Below are positions 9,998 through 18,590 of a DNA stretch of 64,000 bases, piece after piece. The notes under the pieces are model-generated. The model was not told the origin of the DNA. It ran no database searches and saw only the letters and a program-made list of their open reading frames with translations. The translations under genes were made by a program, and so were the position numbers. Positions within the stretch are counted from its first letter, which is position 1. Every line of letters begins with the position of its first letter. Origin of the DNA: Tepidamorphus sp. (GTDB lineage Bacteria > Pseudomonadota > Alphaproteobacteria > Rhizobiales > Tepidamorphaceae); contig JANQKY010000007.1 in the NCBI GenBank assembly GCA_028280885.1, positions 1 to 64,000 of the forward strand, in the 5' to 3' direction.

Positions 9998-10034
9998 CCG
10001 TTAATATGATAAAAAAAGTCATATTAACGGATGC
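9994..10034. promoter_or_regulatory. Perfect 16-bp inverted repeat, likely operator
   Basis: Arms GCATCCGTTAATATGA and TCATATTAACGGATGC are perfect complements around a nine-base A-rich centre. The block is strikingly AT-rich for this genome. It covers the start codon of the 199-residue protein and lies downstream of nrdJ. On the minus strand the centre reads TTTTTTTATCATATTAA, so it could be the core of a promoter with a symmetric repressor site. A terminator role for nrdJ is less likely, because the T-run would be in the loop and not after the stem. Confidence 0.6.
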
Positions 10035-10214
10035 AGCGGAAATCAAGTGATTTCAGATGTTTGGAATCATTTGAAACGGCCGGCCGGTCGATTCACGCCT
10101 GGGTGCCCAAAATCTGCGTGCCCGAAATCGAGGCCGATGGATCCACCAATGGCAATGGGGACGGGTGCCGCGCCCTGACCCATTCGTCTCGCCTGCTCGT
10201 CTCGGCCACCCGTC

Positions 10215-12767
10215 TCAGCCGCATTTCGAATAGCCGCAGTCGAGGCAGGCAAGGCAGCCTTCCTTGTGCAGGAGGCTCGGCCGGCCGCAGCGCGGACAGG
10301 TGGCGCCGGCGGGGACTGCCTCGGGCAGAACTGCCTCGGGCAGCACGGTCTCGGGCCGCATGGCCGCAGCCGTCCCGTCGGGGTTCACTGTCGCCGGAGC
10401 CCCCGGTCCGCCGAGGCGGCCGGTGTCGGAGGCTTCCAGAAAGCCGATGTCGATCATGTGTTTCTCGATGATGTCGGCGATCGCGGCGAGCAGGCTCGGC
10501 ACGTAGCGGCCGTTCATCCACTGTCCACCGCGCGGGTCGAACACCGCCTTCAGCTCCTCGACCACGAAGGAGACGTCGCCGCCGCGCCGGAACACGGCGG
10601 AAATCAGCAGCGTCAGCGCCGCCGTCCAGGCGTAATGGTCGACATTGCGGGAATTCATGAAGATCTCGAAGGGCCGCCGGCGCCCGTCGCGGACGATGTC
10701 GTTGATGGTGATGTAGAAGGCGTGCTCCATGTCCGGCCAGCGCAGCTTGTAGGTGAAGCCGGGCAGGATCGCGTCGCGCTTCAACGGGTCCGCCAGCCGC
10801 ACCACCGACCCCCCGCCGGCATCATGGCCGCCAGCGGAGGCGGACACAGGGCGTTCGCCAGACGGCGCTTCGGGCGCGGGCAGCGGCAGGCTCGACTGAT
10901 CGCCGCCCTCAGGCAGCCGCGGAGGCTGCGATGCGCTTTGCTCCGGGGATGCGCCCTGCTCCGGGGATGCGCTTTGCTCCGGGGCGGCCTTGTCTGCTTC
11001 CTCCGCGACGCTCAGGACCGAGCCGGTCACCGCGTTCGGCCGGTAGGTCGTACAGCCCTTCAGGCCGTGCTCGTAGGCTTGCCTATAGACGTCCTTGAAG
11101 GCGCCGAAGGCGATATCGCGCGGCACGTTGATGGTCTTGGAGATCGAGCTGTCGACGAAGGGCTGTATCGCCGCCTGCATGACGAGATGGGCGCCCGGAT
11201 CGAGCGTCTGGGCCGTGACGAAGGCGCGGGGAGGCTGTGAGCACACATCCGGCGCCTTATCCACATCCGGCCCGTGCCGCGCCGTGTAGAGCCGCCAGGC
11301 ATGGTCGCTGACCTCTTCCTCGCGCCGGCTGCCGTCGGGCTGCAGCACCGCGCGCCGGTAGGACAGCGAGAAGATCGGCTCGATGCCCGACGAGACGTTG
11401 TCGGCGAACAGCGAGATCGTCCCGGTCGGGGCGATCGAGGTCAGGTGGCTGTTGCGCAGGCCCTTTGCGGCGATCTCCGCCCGCACGTCCTCGTCGAGCC
11501 GCGCGACCGTCGGGCTTTTAAGGAAGTCATCGGCTTTGAACAGCGGGAAGGCGCCCTTTTCGTCCGCCAGGCCGGAACTGGCGCGATAGGCCTCGTTCTG
11601 GATGATGCGCATCCACTCGCCCGCCGTCGCCGCGGCTTCGGCCGATCCGTAGACGAGGTCCAGCATGGCGAGCGCATCGGCCAGTCCGGTGACGCCCAGG
11701 CCCAGGCGGCGCTTGGCCTCAGCCTCGTCGCGCTGGGCCTGAAGCGGGAAATTCGAGATATCGACGACATTGTCGAGGAACCGGACGGCCGTCGCCACGG
11801 CCGCACGCAGGCGCCTTTCGTCGAGCGCTGCTTCATGCGTGAACGGATCGGTGATGAGGCGGGCGAGATTGATCGAGCCGAGCAGGCAGGCGCCATAGGG
11901 CGGCAGCGGCTGCTCGCCGCAGGGGTTGGTCGCGCCGATCGTCTCGCAGTAGCGCAGGTTGTTCTCCGCGTTGATGCGGTCGATGAAGATCACGCCCGGC
12001 TCGGCATAGTCATAGGTCGCGCGCATGATCCGGTCCCACAGCGCGCGGGCCCGGACGGTCTTGTGCACCGTGCCGGCGAAGACGAGGTCCCAGTCGGCAT
12101 CCGCCTTGACGGCCGCCATGAACGGGTCGGTGACGAGCACCGAGACGTTGAACATCCGCAGCCGGCCGGCGTCGGCCTTGGCGTCGATAAAGGCCTCGAC
12201 ATCGGGATGGTCGCATCTGAGCGTGCCCATCATGGCGCCGCGGCGGGAGCCCGCCGACATGATCGTCCGGCACATCGCGTCCCAGACATCCATGAAGCTG
12301 ATCGGGCCGGAGGCATCGGCGCCGATCGATTTCACCGCCGCGCCCTTCGGCCTGAGCGTCGAGAAATCATGGCCGATGCCGCCGCCCTGCTGCATGGTCA
12401 GCGCGGCCTCGCGCAGATGGGTGAAGATGCCGGCGAGGTCGTCGGGGATCGTGCCCATCACGAAGCAGTTGAACAGCGTCACCTTGCGCCCGGTGCCGGC
12501 CCCGGCGAGGATGCGGCCGGCCGGCAGGAAGGCGCCGGATGTCAACAGCGCCCTGAACGCCTCCGTCCAGCCGGCGCGCCGATCCTCGGGCTCGGCCTGC
12601 GCCACCGCCGACGCGACCCGGGTAAAGGTGTCGTCGATCGACGCCTCCACCGGCGTGCCGTCGCCGTCGCGCAGGCGATATTTCATGTCCCAGATCTCGT
12701 GCGCGATCGGGGATGGCGGCACCAGGGTGCCTGTCCCTTGCGTGATATCAGCCATGGTGACGCTCAT
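10215..12767 (-). CDS. nrdJ: Adenosylcobalamin-dependent (class II) ribonucleotide reductase
   Basis: Reduces ribonucleotides to deoxyribonucleotides using an adenosylcobalamin-generated thiyl radical; active with or without oxygen. The protein is 850 residues. The fold shows the first redox Cys (VTLFNCFVMG), the radical loop NPCGEQPLPPYG with Cys and Glu, and ISKTINVP near the end of the barrel. A linker rich in Pro/Ser/Glu follows, built partly of a 3 x 18-bp repeat, then a TSCPD-type domain (FEIFMNSRNVDHYAWTAALT) and a C-terminal CPRCG...CLACLDCGYSKC zinc-ribbon tail that would deliver reducing electrons. No nrdA/nrdB partner lies in the window. A promoter can be proposed upstream; no cobalamin riboswitch is visible. 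Confidence 0.93.
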   Translation of the reverse strand: MSVTMADITQGTGTLVPPSPIAHEIWDMKYRLRDGDGTPVEASIDDTFTRVASAVAQAEPEDRRAGWTEAFRALLTSGAFLPAGRILAGAGTGRKVTLFNCFVMGTIPDDLAGIFTHLREAALTMQQGGGIGHDFSTLRPKGAAVKSIGADASGPISFMDVWDAMCRTIMSAGSRRGAMMGTLRCDHPDVEAFIDAKADAGRLRMFNVSVLVTDPFMAAVKADADWDLVFAGTVHKTVRARALWDRIMRATYDYAEPGVIFIDRINAENNLRYCETIGATNPCGEQPLPPYGACLLGSINLARLITDPFTHEAALDERRLRAAVATAVRFLDNVVDISNFPLQAQRDEAEAKRRLGLGVTGLADALAMLDLVYGSAEAAATAGEWMRIIQNEAYRASSGLADEKGAFPLFKADDFLKSPTVARLDEDVRAEIAAKGLRNSHLTSIAPTGTISLFADNVSSGIEPIFSLSYRRAVLQPDGSRREEEVSDHAWRLYTARHGPDVDKAPDVCSQPPRAFVTAQTLDPGAHLVMQAAIQPFVDSSISKTINVPRDIAFGAFKDVYRQAYEHGLKGCTTYRPNAVTGSVLSVAEEADKAAPEQSASPEQGASPEQSASQPPRLPEGGDQSSLPLPAPEAPSGERPVSASAGGHDAGGGSVVRLADPLKRDAILPGFTYKLRWPDMEHAFYITINDIVRDGRRRPFEIFMNSRNVDHYAWTAALTLLISAVFRRGGDVSFVVEELKAVFDPRGGQWMNGRYVPSLLAAIADIIEKHMIDIGFLEASDTGRLGGPGAPATVNPDGTAAAMRPETVLPEAVLPEAVPAGATCPRCGRPSLLHKEGCLACLDCGYSKCG
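10931..10984. repeat. 18-bp tandem repeat in nrdJ
   Basis: Three copies of an 18-base unit (ATGCGCTTTGCTCCGGGG and near-identical versions) encode Glu-Gln-Ser-Ala-Ser-Pro type repeats in the linker between the catalytic barrel and the TSCPD domain. Confidence 0.85.
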
Positions 12768-12811
12768 ACACGGGCATGATCCTGTCGGGCCGGCATTAGG
12801 GTTTAAGCGAT

Positions 12812-12840
12812 ATTGTGGGCCGGCTCCGGTGAAGAGTCAA
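12812..12840 (-). promoter_or_regulatory. Putative nrdJ promoter
   Basis: On the minus strand TTGACT (12840-12835) and CACAAT (12817-12812) are separated by 17 bases, about 45 bases before the nrdJ start. The -10 region overlaps CCACAATAT, which resembles one half of an NrdR box, but the second half is missing, so NrdR control is not supported. Confidence 0.4.
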
Positions 12841-12967
12841 TGAATGTTCTTGTTTTGTGCCAATTAGCATAGTGATTCACGGATGAGGCCTTGCGTCTGG
12901 TGCGTGCGAAAACGGCCGGCCGGCTCATCGACATCACCCGCAGCGAAAAACAGCGCGGCCGGAGCCG

Positions 12968-13918
12968 TCATTCGCCACGCGTACGCAACCGGTGACCGAA
13001 ATTCGGCAAAGCCTCCAGGCACATCCGCAGGCAGGCATCGCTGCCATGGTCAAGCATGGGGAGATGGGTGTGGCCGGATGGCAGTCCGTTGCCGGTCTCC
13101 AGCAGGACCGCCGCCCCGCCGGCTGTATTGACGGCGTGTGCCCAGTCCCGCCAGCCTTGCCGTCTTTCCCGCCAATGGTCCGCCGCGTCCAGATAGTCTC
13201 CGGCCAGCAAAACCGTCGGGATCCGGGCTGCGATATGCGGATCGACCAGGCGGGTCGACGGTTCGACCGCGATCACCCCGGCAACGAGATCCGGCACCTG
13301 CCCGATTGCATCGAGTGTCGTCTCGCCGCCCTGGCTGTGGCAGATCACCAGGGCCGGGCCGATCCGGCGCAGGACCGCGACCAGGGCCGCCACCTGCAAC
13401 GGTGCCGTCGACAGCCAGCGCGGCACCAGCATTCGCGAAAACCGGTCGAAGCAGGCCACCGGAAACCGCGTCCCCGCAAACGGTGCCCGCCCGGAAAACC
13501 CCTCTCCCGGTCCGATCCGAAACAGCGTCCACGCCTCCTCCTGCGACCGGAGAATCGGATCGCCGTCCCACAGGCCCGGCGCAAATCCGCTGCGGCCGCG
13601 CTCGACATTGTCGAGGACATGGACCTCGAAGCCGTGCCCGACCAGCAGGTTCAGCCAGCCGGGCCGGCCGTCCGGCGTGGTCTCCCAGGTGCTGCCATGC
13701 ATGCCGCCGCCATGGACGAGGACGACCGGCGGGCCGGCGTTGCGGCGGGCCGGCACGAAATACTGCACATAGGCGTGCTCGACCGCGAAGTGGCCGCGCG
13801 GATCATAGGTGTAGCTGGCGCTGCGGGTGAAGTTGACGTCTCTCGGCTCTCCGGTAGTCACCTCATTGACGCGGCCGGCCACCGTATAGCTGCCGAAATC
13901 CCGCAGGCTGTAACTCAC
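12968..13918 (-). CDS. Alpha/beta hydrolase (esterase-like)
   Basis: A 316-residue alpha/beta-hydrolase. The oxyanion loop VLVHGGGMHGSTW, the nucleophile elbow ICHSQGGE (Ser), an acid candidate in LLAGDYLD and a C-terminal His in PSGHTHLPM give the expected order of catalytic residues. There is no signal peptide, so it is cytoplasmic. The GTG start overlaps the stop of the MetE-like gene as GTGA, which shows translational coupling. It is the last gene of the TRAP operon and probably acts on the same imported compound, perhaps hydrolysing an ester before or after the MetE-like step. The substrate is unknown. Confidence 0.82.
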   Translation of the reverse strand: MSYSLRDFGSYTVAGRVNEVTTGEPRDVNFTRSASYTYDPRGHFAVEHAYVQYFVPARRNAGPPVVLVHGGGMHGSTWETTPDGRPGWLNLLVGHGFEVHVLDNVERGRSGFAPGLWDGDPILRSQEEAWTLFRIGPGEGFSGRAPFAGTRFPVACFDRFSRMLVPRWLSTAPLQVAALVAVLRRIGPALVICHSQGGETTLDAIGQVPDLVAGVIAVEPSTRLVDPHIAARIPTVLLAGDYLDAADHWRERRQGWRDWAHAVNTAGGAAVLLETGNGLPSGHTHLPMLDHGSDACLRMCLEALPNFGHRLRTRGE

Positions 13919-15090
13919 CAAAGCCGCTCCGATGCCATCGCGGCGCCGGCGGCAAGCGCTTTCAGCTTCTCCCAGACGATGCTCTCGATCACCGGGTTGT
14001 TGGGGCCCGCGAAGGTGGCGAAGCCGCAATCGGTCGAGGCGATCACGCGCTCGCGCCCGACCGCGTCGGCCCAATTGCAGATCCGCTGGGCGACGAGCCG
14101 CGGGTTCTCGACAAAGTTCGTCGTCGTATCGATGACGCCCGGGAACAGCACCTTGTCGTCGGGCAGGCCGAGGCGTTTTAAGTCCTCCCACTCGTGGGCA
14201 TGGGCGGGATTGGCGCCTTCGACCAGCAGACCGGCCGGCCGCGCCCTGATAATGACGGGATGGAGGGAGGCGAGCGGAATGTCGTGGGTGTGCGGGCCTT
14301 CGTAGTTGCCCCAGCAGACATGCATCCGCATTCGGTCGGGCGCGATGTTGCGGGTGGCGTGATTGAGGGCGTCGACATTGCGTTCGGCGATCTTCAGGAA
14401 GCCGGCTTCGTCGAGGTCCTGATACTGGTTGTGCCGGGCCGAGCCGAAATCGGGCGCGTCGATCTGCAGGATGAAGCCGGCCGCCACGATCGCCTCGTAT
14501 TCGACCGCCATCGCATCGGCGAGATCGGCGATATAGGCCTCCTCGTTGCCGTAGTGCATGTCGGGAACGAATTTCGTCAGCACGCCGGGCGAGGCGGAAT
14601 TGACGAAGGCCTCCTCGATGCCGAATTCATCGCAGGCCGCGCGGAGGTTCTTCAGGTCCGTGTCGAGCGGACCCCGATCGCCATAGCGCACCGGCCCGAT
14701 CGCCGCGGGCGGCTTGGCCCGGTCGAACCAGCTCATGCCCTGGTTGATCCGGGCGGTGCGCTCGACCAGCCCGGGATGATCCATGAGGTCGCGGTGCTGA
14801 GCTGTTTTGGGAAGGGATTTTTCGGGCGGCTTGGGGCCGACCCCGTCCAGGCGGTCGCGGACGTAAAGCGTGTAGGAGGTCTTGGAATTCTCACCGTCGT
14901 TGACGATGTCGACGCCCGCCTCCCGCTGCGCTGCGACGCTGTCGAGGATCGCCTGTGCGATCCTGTCTTCCAAGGCCTTGTCATCGACCGGCTCGCCGGT
15001 TTCCTTGGCCTCCAGCAGGTCGAGCAGATCCCTGGGGCGCGGCAGCGAGCCGACATGCGTGGTCAAGATCCGGTCCTGGCTCAGCCGCAT
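13915..15090 (-). CDS. MetE-like (cobalamin-independent methionine synthase II family) protein
   Basis: A 391-residue protein resembling only the C-terminal catalytic half of MetE (UROD/MetE-like superfamily). It starts with TTHVGSLPRP, the family N-terminal strand. Putative zinc ligands are the His and Cys of MHVCWGNYEGPHTHD and a distal Cys in STDCGFATF. Known single-domain relatives transfer alkyl groups to thiols, including methyltransferases and the epoxyalkane:coenzyme M transferase. AGGAGG seven bases before the ATG at 15090 fixes the start over a GTG six bases upstream. It is linked to TRAP transporter genes and not to methionine biosynthesis, so a catabolic role (C-S or C-O cleavage or thiol transfer) is more likely than methionine synthesis; this is inference. 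Confidence 0.85.
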   Translation of the reverse strand: MRLSQDRILTTHVGSLPRPRDLLDLLEAKETGEPVDDKALEDRIAQAILDSVAAQREAGVDIVNDGENSKTSYTLYVRDRLDGVGPKPPEKSLPKTAQHRDLMDHPGLVERTARINQGMSWFDRAKPPAAIGPVRYGDRGPLDTDLKNLRAACDEFGIEEAFVNSASPGVLTKFVPDMHYGNEEAYIADLADAMAVEYEAIVAAGFILQIDAPDFGSARHNQYQDLDEAGFLKIAERNVDALNHATRNIAPDRMRMHVCWGNYEGPHTHDIPLASLHPVIIRARPAGLLVEGANPAHAHEWEDLKRLGLPDDKVLFPGVIDTTTNFVENPRLVAQRICNWADAVGRERVIASTDCGFATFAGPNNPVIESIVWEKLKALAAGAAMASERLW

Positions 15091-15134
15091 CGGCACGCCT
15101 CCTTCTTCACTAGGTTGGCTTCAATAGGCTGGGA

Positions 15135-15160
15135 GGCCCCGCTCCCGACGGAACGGGGCC
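15135..15160 (-). terminator. GC-rich hairpin after the TRAP binding-protein gene
   Basis: Arms GGCCCCG and CGGGGCC flank a 12-base loop, 20 bases after the dctP-type stop and before the MetE-like gene. There is no T-run, so it is better read as an mRNA-stabilising or attenuating hairpin than as a full intrinsic terminator. Confidence 0.45.
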
Positions 15161-15180
15161 GGTGGCTGTTTGGATCGCGA

Positions 15181-16200
15181 TCAGTTGAGGTCGGACAGCG
15201 CCTGGTACTCGTTATAGGCGTCCGCATAGGCGCGGTAGCTGTCGATGACCGTCTTGAACATCGGGTCCTCGGCCGACTTTTCGGCATAGACCTCATCGGC
15301 GGCGGCCCTGAGCGCCGCCATCACGCTGTCGGGAAAGCGTTCGACGGCGACCCTGTTGCCGCGAAACGCCTCGAGGATGGCGCTTTGCGCGCCGGCCGCT
15401 ATGCCCATCGCGTAGAGGTTCGCGTCCGCGCACGAGACTTCGATCGCGGTGCGCTGGGCGTCGGTCAGCGCGTCCCACTTGTCCTTGTTCATGTAGAACT
15501 CGATGAAACCGGCGGGCTGGTGCCAGCCGGGGAAATAGTAGTGCTTTGCGACCTTGTCGAAGCCTAGAAGCTTGTCGACCAGCGGGAAGCTGAGTTCGGT
15601 CGCGTCCAGCCGGCCGGTCTCCAGCGAGGTGGAGATTTCACCGGCCGGCAGCGACATCGCGTTTGCACCGAGCTTGCCGAGGATTTCGCCGCCGAGCCCG
15701 CCGATGCGGATGTTGAGGCCCTGGAAGTCCTCGGGCGCGTTAATCGGCTTGGTGTACCAGCCGCCGGCCTCCGACAGGATGACGCCGCAGGCCATCGGGA
15801 CGAGATTGTAGGGTTCGTAGATCTCCTGCCAGAGTTCGAGCCCGCCGCCATGATGCAGCCAGCTCACGTAAGAGAGCGGATCACCGCCGAACGGCACCGA
15901 TCCGAAAAGGGCCGCCGCCGGTTCCTTCCCCGACGCGTAGGCAGCATAGGACCAGCCCGCATCGATGGCGCCGGTGCCGACATTGTCGAAGATCTCGAAG
16001 GGCGGCGACAATTGCCCTGCTAGCAGGTATTCGAACTCGACTTCGCCACCGGTGAGCGTCGATACGTTTTCAACGAACCGCTTGGCGGTCGGGTCGAGGA
16101 CCGGCAGGCCGCCGAATGCGCTTTGCATCGTATAGTCCTTCGCCACGGCGTCGGATGCCGCAAGCGCCGCCATCATGGCGACGATCAGCGTTTTCTTCAT
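15181..16200 (-). CDS. TRAP transporter periplasmic binding protein (DctP family)
   Basis: A 339-residue solute receptor of a TRAP (tripartite ATP-independent periplasmic) transporter. A short signal peptide (MKKTLIVAMMAALAASDAVA) precedes the mature start KDYTMQSAF. The family hallmark is the segment around GLNIRIGGLGGEILGKLGA with the Arg that binds a carboxylate, and the following PAGEISTSLETGRLDATEL. The closest described type is the DctP subgroup with mono- or dicarboxylates or sulfonates; the ligand cannot be read from the sequence. It lies 16 bases after the large membrane subunit gene in the same operon. Confidence 0.92.
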   Translation of the reverse strand: MKKTLIVAMMAALAASDAVAKDYTMQSAFGGLPVLDPTAKRFVENVSTLTGGEVEFEYLLAGQLSPPFEIFDNVGTGAIDAGWSYAAYASGKEPAAALFGSVPFGGDPLSYVSWLHHGGGLELWQEIYEPYNLVPMACGVILSEAGGWYTKPINAPEDFQGLNIRIGGLGGEILGKLGANAMSLPAGEISTSLETGRLDATELSFPLVDKLLGFDKVAKHYYFPGWHQPAGFIEFYMNKDKWDALTDAQRTAIEVSCADANLYAMGIAAGAQSAILEAFRGNRVAVERFPDSVMAALRAAADEVYAEKSAEDPMFKTVIDSYRAYADAYNEYQALSDLN

Positions 16201-16216
16201 GCGTTCTCTCCCTTTT

Positions 16217-17524
16217 TCATATCAGTCCGGTGATCAAACCCGGGAAGACGATCAGCAGGGCCAGCACCAGCACCTGCAGCGCGATGAAGGGGACGACCCC
16301 CTTGTAGATGTCCGCGGTGGCGAGCTGGTCGGCGGCGGCGCCGCGCAGATAGAACAGCGAAAACCCGAAGGGCGGCGTCAGGAACGAGGTCTGCAGGTTC
16401 ACCGCCACCAGGATGCCGAACCAGACCAGCAACGCCTCGCCCGACAGCGCGTTGCCGAAATCGAGGCCGGCGACGATCGGCGCGAAGATGGGCATCAGGA
16501 TCAGCGTGATCTCCAGCCAGTCGAGGAAGAAGCCGAGCAGGAAGATCGCCCCCATCACCAGCGCCAGGATCATGTAGGGGCCGTCACCGAAGGCGAGCAG
16601 GCCGGCTTCGACGAGGTCATCGCCGCCGATGCCCTTGAACACGGCGGAGAAGCAGGTCGCGCCGATCATCACGAAAAGCACCATCGCGGTGGTGACGACG
16701 GTCTGCCGCGCCGCCTGCATGAGCATGGCGAGGGAGAAGCTGCGATAGAGGACCGTGATCAGGATCGCTCCGAACGCGCCAAGGCCGCTTGCCTCCGTCG
16801 GCGTGGCGAGCCCCGCGACGATCGAACCGAGCACGGAGACGACCAGCGCCAATAGCGGCCCGAGGTCGAGGAGCAATCGCCAGGCCGGCATCCGATCCGC
16901 CCGCGATGCCGGCTTGAGGGTGCGGGCGCGCCAGGCGACCAGGCCGGAATAGGCCGCAACCAGAAGCAGGCCGGGGCCGATCGCGCCGGCGAACATGTCC
17001 GGCACGGATGTCTGCAGCTGATCGCCCAGGATGATCAGCATGACGGAGGGCGGAATGAGGATCGCCAGCGTGCCGGATGCCGCCACCAGCCCGGCCGAGG
17101 TCGGCTTGTCGTAGCCGGCCTCCTGCAGCCGCGGCAGGGCAAGCAGGGCCAGCAGGACGACCGAGGCGCCGACGATCCCCGACGAGGCCGCCAGCAGCAC
17201 GCCGATCAGCAGCACGGAGATGCCCATGCCGGCAGCGCTGCCCCCGAAGACCCGCTGCACCGCGCGCAGGGACCGTTCGGCCACCCCGGACAGCTCCAGT
17301 ATCAGACCCATGAAGATGAACATCGGGATTGCGACCAGGAGCCAGTTCGACAGCACGTTGGCGTAGATCCGGCTGGTCAGCAGGTTGAAGAAGGCAATCG
17401 GCAGGTCGGAGACGAGGATGAAGATCGCCGCCGATCCCGCCAGCACCATGCCGACGCGATACCCCGCCAGAATGCCCGCCATCGTGAGGCCGGCCATCGC
17501 CAGGGGAAGGGCGAACTCACTCAT
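16217..17524 (-). CDS. TRAP transporter large permease (DctM family)
   Basis: A 435-residue membrane protein with about a dozen hydrophobic segments, the sodium-coupled transport subunit of the TRAP system. Typical features are SSGIVGASVVLLALLALP near residue 125 and LIPPSVMLIILGD shortly after. It overlaps the small subunit gene by eight bases. Length matches the family (about 425-440). Confidence 0.93.
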   Translation of the reverse strand: MSEFALPLAMAGLTMAGILAGYRVGMVLAGSAAIFILVSDLPIAFFNLLTSRIYANVLSNWLLVAIPMFIFMGLILELSGVAERSLRAVQRVFGGSAAGMGISVLLIGVLLAASSGIVGASVVLLALLALPRLQEAGYDKPTSAGLVAASGTLAILIPPSVMLIILGDQLQTSVPDMFAGAIGPGLLLVAAYSGLVAWRARTLKPASRADRMPAWRLLLDLGPLLALVVSVLGSIVAGLATPTEASGLGAFGAILITVLYRSFSLAMLMQAARQTVVTTAMVLFVMIGATCFSAVFKGIGGDDLVEAGLLAFGDGPYMILALVMGAIFLLGFFLDWLEITLILMPIFAPIVAGLDFGNALSGEALLVWFGILVAVNLQTSFLTPPFGFSLFYLRGAAADQLATADIYKGVVPFIALQVLVLALLIVFPGLITGLI

Positions 17525-18038
17525 GCCGCTTGCCTGCCAGACGCACGGTCTCGATCAGAACGGCAAGCGCCAGCAATGAAATCCCCAAAGGCAGGACCGC
17601 CTTGATCAGCCACAGATCATTCAGGCCGCCGTTTCGCGAGCCCTCGCCGGATCGCCACGCCCGCTCCATGAAACTCCAGGCCGCCGGGATCATCAGGACG
17701 AAGAACGGCACCGCGAAGAGACTGTTTCCGGCAAGGTCGATGAGCCGCTTCCGCGATCCGGGCAGTCCCGCATAGAGAAAATCGACCCGGATATGCTTGT
17801 TTCGCAGCCAGACCAGGCCGGCTGGAACGAGCCCCACGATGACCAGGAGATGCCACTGGAAGTCCAGAAGCGAGTTCAGTGTAATCGCATCGCCCAGAAG
17901 CGGCAGCCGCTTGGAGAAGGTCAGGACCGGATTGATGTCCAGTGCACTGAACAGCACCTGCGCGACGATTGCGAGCATCAGCAGGACAAGCGCGATCGCC
18001 AGTGCCTCCAGGCTCCGCGCGGAGAGCTGTTTGAGCAC
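17517..18038 (-). CDS. TRAP transporter small permease (DctQ family)
   Basis: A 173-residue protein with four predicted membrane segments; the first is LEALAIALVLLMLAIVAQVL. DctQ partners the large subunit. The GTG start at 18038 is preceded by GGAGG at a spacing of five; no in-frame ATG fits. It is the first gene of the TRAP operon and reads away from the divergent MarR gene across a palindromic operator. Confidence 0.88.
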   Translation of the reverse strand: MLKQLSARSLEALAIALVLLMLAIVAQVLFSALDINPVLTFSKRLPLLGDAITLNSLLDFQWHLLVIVGLVPAGLVWLRNKHIRVDFLYAGLPGSRKRLIDLAGNSLFAVPFFVLMIPAAWSFMERAWRSGEGSRNGGLNDLWLIKAVLPLGISLLALAVLIETVRLAGKRHE

Positions 18039-18057
18039 GCCATCCTCCCCGATTTAT

Positions 18058-18089
18058 CTCCATTTGGAACAATAAAGTTCCATGTGGAG
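18058..18089. promoter_or_regulatory. Palindromic operator between the TRAP operon and marR-type gene
   Basis: Arms CTCCATTTGGAAC and GTTCCATGTGGAG, separated by AATAAA, pair at 11 of 13 positions, with a perfect GGAAC/GTTCC core. It occupies most of the 81-base divergent intergenic region, where the two promoters must overlap. It is the obvious site for the MarR-type regulator, which would then control both itself and the TRAP operon. Confidence 0.7.
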
Positions 18090-18119
18090 CAATTTGTCAA
18101 ATCGATTATTCTGGCCGTC

Positions 18120-18578
18120 ATGAAACTGATCGACATCCTTGGGGCGACCGCGATCCCGGTGAGCTACCGTCTCGCGTTCGTGACGAATTTCTGGCGCGAG
18201 CCGCTGCTGCGCTGGATGGAGCGGAAGTTCGGACTGATCCGGCCGGAGCTTACGGTTCTGATGTGTCTGAGCTTCCGGCGCGACCTGAACGCGCGCGATA
18301 TCTGCGAGATCACCGAACAGCCGTCGAACACCGTCAGCCGCGCGGTCACGTCGCTTCAGGAAAAGGGGCTGATTTCAAGGATCCGCGACGAAGTCGACAC
18401 AAGGCGCCGGATATTGAACATCACGCCCGCCGGGCAGGAGGTCCATGACCAGTTGATGGCGCATTTTGCCAAGGCCGAAGCGAAGATGCTGGAATCGCTG
18501 TCGGCTGATGAGGTTGAGACCCTTACCGCACTGCTCGACAAGCTCGCTCGAGACGTCTCCCGCTGGCGCCCCGGGTGA
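18120..18578 (+). CDS. MarR-family transcriptional regulator
   Basis: A 152-residue winged helix-turn-helix protein. The recognition region is ARDICEITEQPSNTVSRAVTSL, followed by the wing LISRIRDEVDTRRRILNITPAG, both typical of MarR. The N-terminal helix (SYRLAFVTNFWREPLLRWME) and the C-terminal helix form the dimer. It is divergent from the TRAP operon with a 32-base palindrome between them, so it probably represses that operon until a small aromatic or carboxylic ligand is bound. Confidence 0.88.
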   Translation: MKLIDILGATAIPVSYRLAFVTNFWREPLLRWMERKFGLIRPELTVLMCLSFRRDLNARDICEITEQPSNTVSRAVTSLQEKGLISRIRDEVDTRRRILNITPAGQEVHDQLMAHFAKAEAKMLESLSADEVETLTALLDKLARDVSRWRPG

Positions 18579-18590
18579 ACCGGATCTCAA

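Noticed and set aside
12803..12822. NrdR box before nrdJ
   Set aside because: Only one half (CCACAATAT) resembles the consensus. The second half and the usual tandem copy are absent.
12768..12967. Possible adenosylcobalamin riboswitch before nrdJ
   Set aside because: Expected because the enzyme uses B12, but no B12-box-like sequence and no extended leader: the predicted leader is only about 40 bases.
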